Source: Nocardia jejuensis NBRC 103114
GTDB taxonomy: Bacteria > Actinomycetota > Actinomycetes > Mycobacteriales > Mycobacteriaceae
Assembly: GCF_001613145.1 (NCBI RefSeq)
Contig: NZ_BDBU01000034.1
Location: 1 to 64,000 of the forward strand
Direction of reading: 5' to 3'
DNA length: 64,000 nucleotides
How positions within the stretch are numbered: the stretch's first letter is position 1; each line of letters starts with the position of its first letter. Of this stretch, positions 16,986 through 25,000 are shown piece after piece. Below the pieces are notes generated by a model. The model made no database searches, had not been told where the DNA came from, and saw only the letters and a list, made by a program, of their open reading frames with translations. A program made the position numbers and the translations under genes.

Positions 16986-17783
16986 ATGCTGGTGTGGACA
17001 CGCAACGGCCGCATCGCGGTCATCGCCGTCTTCGCCCTGGTGGTCGCGATCGTCTTCGTGGCCCCGATCGCCACCGTCGTGGCCGCCGCCCTCGCGGGCA
17101 GCTGGACCGGCCCGCTCCCTTCGGATCTCGGCTTCGCCAACTTCAGCGACGCGCTCTCCGGGCAGGAGGCCGCGAGCCTGTCGGTGAGCCTGCAAACCGC
17201 GCTCATGGCCGGCGGTATCGCGCTGGTCCTGGGCACCTGGGCGGCGCTGGCCTCGCGCGAGGCGCCGCAATGGCTGCGCCGGGTCACCGACGCGGTGTTC
17301 CATGTGCCCGTCGCGGTCCCGTCCGTCGCCATCGGGCTGGGCGTGCTCATCGCCTTCAACGAGCGCCCACTGCTGCTGGGCGGCACCAAGTGGATAGTCG
17401 TCGTCGCGCACACCGTCCTGGTCCTGGCCTACGCCTTCAGCGGTGTCTGCGCAGCCTTGGACCGCCTGGATCCGGGCTATCAGCAGGCCGCCGAATCCCT
17501 GGGCGCGGGCCCCTTCCGAGTCCTCACCCGCATCACCCTCCCGCTGCTGCTGCCCGCCCTCGGCTCGGCGGCGGGCCTGGCCGTGGCCCTGTCCATGGGC
17601 GAACTCGGCGCCACGGTCATGGTCTACCCCGCCACCTGGAAAACCCTGCCCGTCAGCATTTTCGCCGCCACCGACCGCGGCGAGGTCTTCGACGCCGCGG
17701 CCAGCACCACCCTCCTGGTGCTGGTAACCCTGCTGGCCCTGATCCTGCTGGGCCGCCTCCGAGGCCGCGCCGCCCTCCGCTGA
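16986..17783 (+). CDS. phnV: Permease 2 of the 2-aminoethylphosphonate ABC transporter
   Basis: The 265-residue membrane protein has about six hydrophobic segments, beginning IAVIAVFALVVAIVFVAPIATVV, and an EAA loop QQAAESLGAGPFRVLTRITL. It should pair with the previous permease as a heterodimer. ATG 16986 follows GGAGGGCTGAGCC, so the ribosome site lies within the end of the upstream gene. A terminator hairpin at 17831-17860 closes the operon. The paired permeases, ATPase and lipoprotein form a complete importer. Confidence 0.9.
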   Translation: MLVWTRNGRIAVIAVFALVVAIVFVAPIATVVAAALAGSWTGPLPSDLGFANFSDALSGQEAASLSVSLQTALMAGGIALVLGTWAALASREAPQWLRRVTDAVFHVPVAVPSVAIGLGVLIAFNERPLLLGGTKWIVVVAHTVLVLAYAFSGVCAALDRLDPGYQQAAESLGAGPFRVLTRITLPLLLPALGSAAGLAVALSMGELGATVMVYPATWKTLPVSIFAATDRGEVFDAAASTTLLVLVTLLALILLGRLRGRAALR

Positions 17784-17830
17784 CCCCCGGCCCCGCTGAC
17801 CGCGGATGAGGGGCGCGGGCAACGGAAACC

Positions 17831-17860
17831 GACCCGCCACCGACCCTTCGGTGGCGGGTC
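17831..17860 (+). terminator. Terminator of the phosphonate operon
   Basis: A perfect 13-bp stem (GACCCGCCACCGA with its complement) and a CCCT loop lie 47 nt after the phnV stop. No U-run follows. The stem closes the operon before the mraY-like gene. Confidence 0.8.
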
Positions 17861-18058
17861 GTCCGCGTTCGGGCGGAGTGTTCGAGGTGCGGCACACGGT
17901 GCGGGGCGTTACGGTTCGGCGGGGCGGAGAGGGATGTCTCACGGCGGGGGTTGTGGGAGGTGCTCTGGGAGTGGGGTTTTGGTTAGCATCTGAGCGGCAC
18001 CGTGGATGGCGCGTGTGAGACTGTGGCCGGATCGGGCGCGGCGGGACTTGGGGGAACC

Positions 18059-19132
18059 ATGAGACAGATCATGTTTTCGGCGATGATCGGGCTGGCGGTG
18101 TCGATCGTGCTGACGCCGGTGCTGATCAGGATCTTCAGCGCCCGCAAAGTGGGCCAGGAGATTCGCAGTGACGGACCTGCCAGTCATTTCGCCAAGCGGG
18201 GAACGCCCACCATGGGCGGCATCGCGATCATCGTGGGAATGTGGGCGGGCTACCTGGGTTCGCATCTGCTGGGGATCCGGTACGACGCCGAGGGGGTGAC
18301 CGTATCGGGGCTGCTGGTGCTGGGACTGGCCACCGCGCTGGGCGGGGTGGGGTTCGTCGACGACTTCATCAAGCTGCGCAATCGGCGCAGTCTGGGCTTG
18401 AAGGCATCGGGAAAGTACGTGGGGCAGCTGGGGGCGGCGGTGATCTTCGGGGTGCTCGCCATGCGGTTCCCGGACGCCACCGGCCTGACACCCGGCAGCC
18501 GGCAGCTGTCGTTCGTGCGGGACAACGCGATCATGGCGATGTGGACCGGATTCTTCCTGCTGCTGGTGTGTTTCCTGGTGGTGGCCTGGTCCAATGCCGT
18601 GAACATCACCGACGGGCTGGACGGACTGGCCGCCGGATCGATGAGCATGGCGCTGGGCGCGTACGTGCTGATCACGTTCTGGCAGTTCATGCACGCGTGC
18701 TCGGTGCGGCCCAGCGCGGGCTGCTACAGCGTGCGCGATCCGCTCGATCTGGCCGTGGTCTGCGCGGCGGGCGTGGGGGCCTGCCTCGGATTCCTGTGGT
18801 GGAACGCGGCTCCCGCGAAGATCTACATGGGCGACACCGGCTCGCTGGCACTGGGCGGTCTGCTGGCGGGGCTGTCCGTCACCAGCCGGACCGAGATTCT
18901 GATGGCGGTCGTCGGCGCGCTGTACTGCGCGGAGATCCTGTCGGTGGTGCTGCAGATCGCGGTGTACCGGACCACCCACAACCGCCTGTTCAAGATGGCG
19001 CCGTTCCACCATCACTTCGAGCTCGGCGGCTGGGCGGAAACCACCGTGGTGATTCGCTTCTGGCTGCTGGCGGGTCTGTCGGCGGCGGCGGGGCTGATGC
19101 TGTTCTACGGCGAGCACCTCTCGGCCCGCTGA
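18059..19132 (+). CDS. mraY: Phospho-N-acetylmuramoyl-pentapeptide transferase (MraY), free-standing copy
   Basis: The 357-residue membrane enzyme transfers phospho-MurNAc-pentapeptide from UDP to undecaprenyl phosphate, making lipid I at the inner face of the membrane. Hallmarks are complete: TPTMGGIAII, DDFIKLRNRRSLGLKA, NAVNITDGLDGLAAG, GDTGSLALGG and the MraY-specific MAPFHHHFELGGW. ATG 18059 follows GGGGGAA. It is not in a division-and-cell-wall cluster: its neighbours are the phosphonate operon and an EspC-like gene. In most actinobacteria mraY sits between murF and murD, so this is probably a second copy, although the chromosomal copy cannot be seen here. All catalytic motifs are intact. 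Confidence 0.93.
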   Translation: MRQIMFSAMIGLAVSIVLTPVLIRIFSARKVGQEIRSDGPASHFAKRGTPTMGGIAIIVGMWAGYLGSHLLGIRYDAEGVTVSGLLVLGLATALGGVGFVDDFIKLRNRRSLGLKASGKYVGQLGAAVIFGVLAMRFPDATGLTPGSRQLSFVRDNAIMAMWTGFFLLLVCFLVVAWSNAVNITDGLDGLAAGSMSMALGAYVLITFWQFMHACSVRPSAGCYSVRDPLDLAVVCAAGVGACLGFLWWNAAPAKIYMGDTGSLALGGLLAGLSVTSRTEILMAVVGALYCAEILSVVLQIAVYRTTHNRLFKMAPFHHHFELGGWAETTVVIRFWLLAGLSAAAGLMLFYGEHLSAR

Positions 19133-19140
19133 ACGAGAGG

Positions 19141-19178
19141 TGGGCCGGTACCGAAATCGGCACCGGCCCAACTCTTTT
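19141..19178 (+). terminator. Terminator after the mraY-like gene
   Basis: Arms TGGGCCGGTACCG and CGGCACCGGCCCA pair over 13 positions with one mismatch around AAAT, and ACTCTTTT follows. It begins eight nt after the stop codon and also faces the end of the convergent EspC-like gene. Confidence 0.85.
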
Positions 19179-19191
19179 CCCCGGGGAGGGA

Positions 19192-19521
19192 TCAGCCCGG
19201 GGAATCCAGGCCCGCGGTCGCCGCCAGCAGCGCGCGGGAGCAGGATTGGTCGGACTCGGCGATCACGCCCGCCGCGAGCAGGTACGCCGCGGCCATCCGC
19301 ACCGCGAGATCACCGAGACCGCCGAGCGTTTCGGTGAGTTCCCGCGCCTTCGACTCGAAGCCACGTCGTAGCTGCAGCGCCGAATCGAAGCCGCCGAAGC
19401 CGCTCAGCGTCTGGATGCTCGCCGAACGCTGGAGCTGTGGATCGAGCGTGTCCGCGAACCGCAGGAAAGTGGCCGCACATGCTCGTGCCGCGTCCGTTTC
19501 CATCCGAAAGCTGTCCCCCAT
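19192..19521 (-). CDS. EspC-like type VII secretion-associated protein
   Basis: The 109-residue alpha-helical protein resembles the ESX-1 EspC/WXG100 superfamily: METDAARACAATFLRFADTL at the N-terminus, a glycine turn GFGGFDSALQLRRGF where WXG would lie, and a second helix RMAAAYLLAAGVIAESD ending in the Y-x-x-x-D-like secretion region. No W-x-G is present. It may start at ATG 19521 or at the internal Met codon 7. No partner or ESX machinery gene is adjacent. The function is presumably as a secreted substrate; that is inference from fold class alone. Confidence 0.6.
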   Translation of the reverse strand: MGDSFRMETDAARACAATFLRFADTLDPQLQRSASIQTLSGFGGFDSALQLRRGFESKARELTETLGGLGDLAVRMAAAYLLAAGVIAESDQSCSRALLAATAGLDSPG

Positions 19522-19845
19522 GGCCGAACTCCGTCCATCGAATGCGCACTATCGGCTACACATCATCTACACCGCAATATCGCAAATGATGTATCAAGCA
19601 TCAAGGAAAGAGATTGTCTCGCACGGGGAAATACGACAATCGCGTCGGGAAACCGTGACGGGCGTGCCGCGCCAGTCGACCACGCGGCACGCCGGGCGGG
19701 GCGCCCCGTTGCGCCCGCCGTCTCGAGGCGGGCGACGTCGCACGGCGCGAGTGGAGCTATTGGTCCGATAGCACTTCTCGGGTGACGTCACCGCGGGCGA
19801 CAATGGTTCTGCGGCAATGCATCAATTGTGTCAATGCATTCAGAA
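19522..19845. other. Intergenic stretch, AT-rich patch then GC-rich hairpin
   Basis: The first half (about 19540-19640) is markedly AT-rich compared with its surroundings and contains near-inverted copies around CATCAT and ATGATG, a likely promoter zone for the EspC-like gene. The second half contains an 8-bp hairpin (CGCCCGCC at 19712-19719 with GGCGGGCG at 19727-19734), which could terminate the DUF4254 gene. No convincing open frame with a ribosome site is seen. Confidence 0.5.
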
Positions 19846-20289
19846 TCATTGTTCTGGCAAACGACGCCGGCCACCGGCCACGTCGATTACGAGATCAGTG
19901 TAGCCGTCCACGAGTTCGGCCAGGTGGTACCAGTGTTTATGGGTGTTGTCACTGGCAGCCCCCTCATGATCGATGACCTGGTTCGCCTCCACCCAACTCC
20001 GTGCCATGCGGTCGACCACCGCACCCAGACTTTCGGTGTGCAGGGCCGCACCGTTACGGTGTTGTGGCAGTTCCTGCTCCACCCAATCATTGATATCGTC
20101 AACGATTTCGCCTCGGCGACAATCGAGTTCGGATATGAACATGGGATCGCGTACTTGCGCGCGCCGTTCGTGCAGCTCGGCCAGAGCGTGCGCCGAGCGC
20201 AGCAGAACTCGATCTTGGAATCGTCGCCCCTGGAAGGCACAGAGCAATTGGGGAGCCGTCGGCAGTACGCCGGCTATCGACATGGTCAT
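19846..20289 (-). CDS. DUF4254-type protein divergent from an XRE regulator
   Basis: The 147-residue protein reads MTMSIAGVLPTAPQLLCAF, then LHERRAQ, NDWVEQELPQ, LHTESLGAVVDRMARSWVEA and HWYHLAELVDGYTDLV, the block pattern I associate with DUF4254 proteins of actinobacteria. It is predicted all-helical, with no signal peptide or membrane segment. The frame opens at 20304, but ATG 20289 is chosen because GGAGAG lies five nt upstream. It diverges from the XRE regulator gene, sharing a 190-nt promoter region that contains an inverted repeat. Its role is unknown; proximity suggests the XRE protein controls it. Confidence 0.6.
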   Translation of the reverse strand: MTMSIAGVLPTAPQLLCAFQGRRFQDRVLLRSAHALAELHERRAQVRDPMFISELDCRRGEIVDDINDWVEQELPQHRNGAALHTESLGAVVDRMARSWVEANQVIDHEGAASDNTHKHWYHLAELVDGYTDLVIDVAGGRRRLPEQ

Positions 20290-20419
20290 CGCAACTCTCC
20301 GCACGCGCCCGACAACATCACTAATCGCACCAACATGATTGGTCTCCGGATTCAGCTATACCGCTCATCGGATCGGTTGTTCACGAATAGGCTAGCTGGA
20401 TCATGCTCTTACAAATGCA

Positions 20420-20439
20420 AGAACGCAATACTGCGTTCT
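20420..20439. promoter_or_regulatory. Candidate operator for the XRE regulator
   Basis: Arms AGAACGCA and TGCGTTCT are perfect 8-bp inverted repeats separated by ATAC, 40 nt upstream of the XRE gene start and in the shared divergent region. A direct repeat TGCGCCA (20446 and 20459 areas) lies beyond it. Autoregulation is the natural reading. Confidence 0.55.
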
Positions 20440-20479
20440 GGCAAGTGCGCCAAGGGATGCGCCAGGGGAAAGGGTTGAC

Positions 20480-21352
20480 ATGGCAGGCAAGCGCACCGTG
20501 CTTACCGTCCGTTTGCGGCGCCTCGCGGCGATGCTCCACGAGATGCGCGAGACGGCCAACCTCAGCAAAGAAGTGGTCAGCGCCAAGACGGGCATCAACG
20601 TCACCACGCTGTATCGCATCGAGACCGCTCAGGCCAGACCGCAACGCCGCACGCTGACCGCGATGCTGGACCTCTACAACATCACCGAACCCGCACGTTC
20701 AGATGCCTTGCAGCTCCTGGTGGATGCGCTCCGACCAGGCATGGCGCGCTCGTACGAGGACGCGGTGTCGGAGGTCTACGGCGCCTACATCAACTTCGAG
20801 GCCGAGGCGCTCTCGGCGCGGTTCTTCCAGGCCACCTTCATCCCCGGCCTGCTGCAGACCGAGGCGTACGCCAACGCGGTGTACGAAACCTCGATGCCGA
20901 AGATCTCCGAACAGGTTCGCGAGCAACGCATTCGGGCGCGCACCGAACGCGCGGGCGTGCTCACCAAGGACGATCCGCTGGAGCTGTGGGTGGTGCTGGA
21001 CGAAGCGGTCATCAAGAGACTCGTCGGCGGGCCGGACGTCATGCGCGATCAGTTCAGCCGCCTGCTCGACGACACCAACAAGCGGAACGTGATCCTGCAG
21101 ATCCTGCCCTTCGACGCCGGCGCGCATCCGGGCATGCTCGGCTCGTTCACACTGCTGGACTTCCCGGACCCGGCGGATCCGGAGCTCGTGTACGTGGAGG
21201 GCATCGCCACCGACGAGCTCATCGAGGGACATCCGGAGGTCCGGCGCTACGGGGTGATGTTCGATCAGTTGCGGGCCATGGCCCTGAGCCCCCGCGACTC
21301 GATCAACATGATCCAGCAGACCATGGAGGAGCTCGGCAACCGGCCGATTTGA
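20480..21352 (+). CDS. XRE-family helix-turn-helix regulator with DUF5753-type domain
   Basis: The 290-residue protein begins with a Cro/C1 helix-turn-helix (RLAAMLHEMRETANLSKEVV, then TGINVTTLYRIETAQARPQR). Residues from about 100 form the DUF5753-type C-terminal domain common in Streptomyces and Nocardia regulators: FQATFIPGLLQTEAYANAV, LWVVLDEAVIKRLVGGPDVM, ILPFDAGAHPGMLGSFTLLD and DPELVYVEG. Such proteins are numerous in actinobacteria, often paired with small DUF397 or DUF4254-type genes, and affect development or secondary metabolism. ATG 20480 follows a GGGAAAGGG site. It is the last regulator before the NRPS locus, but direct control of that locus is unproven. Confidence 0.88.
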   Translation: MAGKRTVLTVRLRRLAAMLHEMRETANLSKEVVSAKTGINVTTLYRIETAQARPQRRTLTAMLDLYNITEPARSDALQLLVDALRPGMARSYEDAVSEVYGAYINFEAEALSARFFQATFIPGLLQTEAYANAVYETSMPKISEQVREQRIRARTERAGVLTKDDPLELWVVLDEAVIKRLVGGPDVMRDQFSRLLDDTNKRNVILQILPFDAGAHPGMLGSFTLLDFPDPADPELVYVEGIATDELIEGHPEVRRYGVMFDQLRAMALSPRDSINMIQQTMEELGNRPI

Positions 21353-21498
21353 TCTCGAACCCACCCTAGGTGGGCATTACCTCACCCTCGGATCGGTGAT
21401 CGACAGCACTGAGGTCGCTGTCGGATCGAACCTCGGGCGGCGACAGTGGATACATACCAACAACACCACGAAGTCGCAGTTCCGAGAGGATGATATCG

Positions 21499-21984
21499 AT
21501 GTGCAAGCCGGTCGAAACGCCCGTCGCCACACTCGTTCAGTTCCGAGCGAGCTCGCTGTCCGCCGCCTCTCGGACCACACAGCCCGTCGCGGCCGCTCCG
21601 GTGCGCACCCCTGCCGCCACCTCCGCCGACTGCGAGCTCACCCACGAGGAGCTCGAGCGCTGGTCCAACCGTATGGCCCGGATGCTGCTGCGGCTCGGAG
21701 CCCGCCCCGGCGTCCGCATCGCGATCGAGGCGACCCCCCAGCTCGAGACCGTCGTGGCTCGGCTCGCCATCAGCAAGACCGGCGCCACCCTGGTGCCGTT
21801 CACTACCGAATCCAGCGCTGCCCGTGTGGATTTCGGTATCACCACCAAGGAAGGCCGGGATCGGTTCTCCGATCGGGGCCACTGGCTCGTACTGGACGAC
21901 CGATCGACTCTGGTCCAGTACCTGACCGGCTCCGACGCCCCGCTCACCGAGGCTGAACTCCACACGACGCGGAAGGCTTCCTGA
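21499..21984 (+). CDS. Truncated adenylation-domain protein (N-terminal A subdomain only)
   Basis: The 161-residue protein resembles only the first part of an NRPS adenylation domain: LTHEELERWSNRMARMLLRL, VVARLAISKTGATLVPF and GHWLVLDDRSTLVQYLTGSD align with the A1-A2 core region of the downstream NRPS (module 2: DLDAWSNRFARLLLRR, VWALAKTGAAFLPL, DWLLLDDLNTI). It stops just where the ATP-binding loop (YTSGSTG) would begin, so it cannot activate an amino acid. ATG 21499 is chosen for the GAGAGGA site nine nt upstream. It lies 35 nt before the NRPS start, in one transcription unit. It may be a remnant of an earlier NRPS gene or a retained accessory protein. Confidence 0.7.
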   Translation: MCKPVETPVATLVQFRASSLSAASRTTQPVAAAPVRTPAATSADCELTHEELERWSNRMARMLLRLGARPGVRIAIEATPQLETVVARLAISKTGATLVPFTTESSAARVDFGITTKEGRDRFSDRGHWLVLDDRSTLVQYLTGSDAPLTEAELHTTRKAS

Positions 21985-22019
21985 CCCCCGTCGTCCCACC
22001 AGTCGCAGGATGTTTCAGT

Positions 22020-25000
22020 ATGGTTTCCCGCTCCACCCTGCCCGAATCCGCTCCCGCCCTGCCCGCCGCGGCGTTCGCCCTCTCCGCCGCTCAGCGAGGC
22101 ATCTGGTTCGCCCAGCACCTCGCGGGTGACACTCCGATCTCGATCGCCCAGTACGTCGAGCTGACCGGTGCGATCGACGCCGTGATGCTGGCCGACGCGG
22201 CACGGCAGGCCGGGCGGGAGTTCGGCACCGGATATCTCCGCCTGGTCGAAATCGACGAGCTGCCTTGGCAACTCGTCGACACCACCCTCGACGATCCGAT
22301 CGCGACGGTCGATCTGCGCGCCTCTCCCGATCCGGACGCCGCCGCACAGGCCTGGATGCGGGCGGAGTACACCGCGCCCCTGGACATGACCCGCGACCGG
22401 CTCTGCACGATGACCATGCTGCGCCTGGGCGAGGACCGGTGGCTGTGGTACTCGCGGTTCCATCACATCCTGCTCGACGGAGTCGGCGCGCTCACCATGC
22501 TGCAGCGCACCGGAGAGATCTACAACGCGGTCCTCAACGGCCGCGAGATTCCGCCCGGCAAGGCCGAGCCGCTCGCCCGCATCGTGGAAGCCGATGCGAC
22601 ATACCGGGATTCGGACCGACTGGCGGCCGATCGGGAGTACTGGCGCACCCATCTGGAGGGTATGCCGGAACCGGTCTGCCTCGGCCGGCGCACCGGCGCG
22701 GTGGACGCGCATCCCCGCCTGCTCAGCGGCGCCCTCCCCGACGCGACCGCGACCCTGCTGGATGCTGTCACCGCCGAACTCTCGACCAGCGCCGCACCCG
22801 TGGTGGTCGCCGCGTTCGCCGCCTACCTCGGCGCCATGACCGGCAGCGGGGAGATCGTGCTGAGCCTGCCGGTGTCCAGCCGCACCACCGCCACGCTGCG
22901 ACGTTCGGGCGGCATGGTGGCCAATGTGGTGCCGCTGCGCCTGCGACCCGAGCCCACCGCCTCGGTGAGCGACCTGATCCGCGCCGCGCAGGGCGAGCTG
23001 ACCGCGGCGCTGCGCCGGCAGCGCTACCGGCAGGAGGACATCGTCCGCGACCTCGGCTGGGCCATGGACGAGGTCGCCGGATTCGGTCCGACGGTCAACC
23101 TCATGCTCGCCGACACCCGCATCCGGCTCGGCGGGGTGACCGGGCGGCTCAACGTGCTCACCTCCGGGCTCATCGACGATCTGTTCGTCAACGTGTACCC
23201 CGGCGTGGGCGGCGAGCAGACCCACATCGATTTCCAGGCGAACCCGAATCGCTACGGAGACAGCGAACTCCAGACCCTGCACGCCAGGTTCCTGGATTTC
23301 CTGCACCGGTTCCTGGCGGGCGGCGCGCATGCCACGCTGTCCTCGGTGGCGGCGTTGACTCCCGCCGAACGCGCGGAGCTGGTGCCCGCGCGCGGACGCG
23401 ACGGAACCCGGCCTCGCACCCTGCCCGACATCCTTTCCGCCGGAGCCGAACTCGCGCCCGGCGCCATCGCCATGCGCGCGGACGGGACCGCGTTCACCTA
23501 CCGCGAGCTCACCGAATACTGCAATCGCCTCGCCCGGGTGCTGATCGGTGCGGGAGCGGGACCCGAACGGACCGTGGCGATTTCGATCCCGCGCTCGGCG
23601 GAGTCGGTGCTCGCCATGTGGGCGGTCGCGCAGACCGGTGCGGCGTTCGTGCCCATCGATCCGGGCTATCCGACCGACCGCATCGAACACATGATGAGCG
23701 ACAGCGGCGTGGTCGCCGGCATCACCGTGGCGCAGGCGCGGGGAGCGCTGCCCGATCGGGTGCGATGGCTGGTCCTGGACGACCCGGGCACCGAGAGCGC
23801 GCTCGCGGGGGCCGATCCGGCCCCGGTGACCGATGCCGATCGCACGGCTCCCGTGCTGATCGACCAGCTCGCCTACCTGATCTACACCTCCGGGTCCACC
23901 GGTCTGCCCAAGGGCGTGGCCGTGACCCATCGCGGCCTGGCCAACCTGGTCAGCGGCTCGGGTGCGGCGTTCGGCGTCGGCTCCGATGCCGTCATGGCCC
24001 ACGCCGTGTCGCCGAGTTTCGACATCTCGGTGGAGGAACTGCTGGTGGCGTTCGCGGTCGGGGCCACGGTCGCGGTGGTCCCGCCCGCCGCCTACGCGGG
24101 TGAGGATCTCGCGCGCGTGCTGCGTGCGCTGGAGGTCACGCACCTGAACGTGACCCCGGTGGTGGCCGGATCGCTGGATCCGGACTCACTGCCGCGGCTG
24201 CGCACGGTCGTGGTCGGCGGCGACTCCTGTCCACCGGAACTGCCGGTGCGCTGGGCCGGGCGCTCGGTACTCAACGGCTACGGGCCCACCGAGACCACGG
24301 TGACCGCGACCCTGAGCGCGCCGCTGGCGCCGGGTGAGCCGATCACCATCGGCGGGCCCGCGCGCGGGGTCAGCGCCGTCGTGCTCGATCCCTGGCTGCG
24401 GCCGGTCCCCCCGGGTGTGACGGGTGAGCTCTATCTGGGCGGCGCGGGCGTCGCACGCGGGTATCACCAGCGGATCGGGTTGACCGCGCAGCGCTTCATC
24501 GCCAGCCCGTTCGCGGCGGGCGAGCGCATGTACCGCACAGGCGATCTGGTGCGGTGGCGGCGGCACGGCCGCAGGCTGGAACTGGAGTTCGCCGGGCGCG
24601 GGGACACCCAGGTGAAGGTGCGCGGGTTCCGGATCGAACTCGGCGAGGTGGATGCGGCCGTGGCGCGGCATCCCGGCGTCGAGATGGCGGTCACGGTGGG
24701 CGCGAGCACTCCGGCCGGAGCGACGGCCCTGGTGGCGTACGTGCTCGCGACCGACGGCTCGGTCGATCCGGAGGCGGTGAAAGCGACTGTCGCTCAGCAT
24801 CTTCCGGGTCATATGGTGCCCTCGGTCGTGATGGTGCTCGATACGCTGCCGCTCACGCCCGCGGGCAAGGTGGATCGCCGGGCGCTGCCCGAACCGGAGT
24901 TCCAGGTGCGGACCGGCGCCGGGCGCGCACCGGCCACCGAGCACGAGGTGGTGCTCGCCGGAATCTTCCGGCAGGTGCTCGGCGTCGAATCGGTGGGAGC

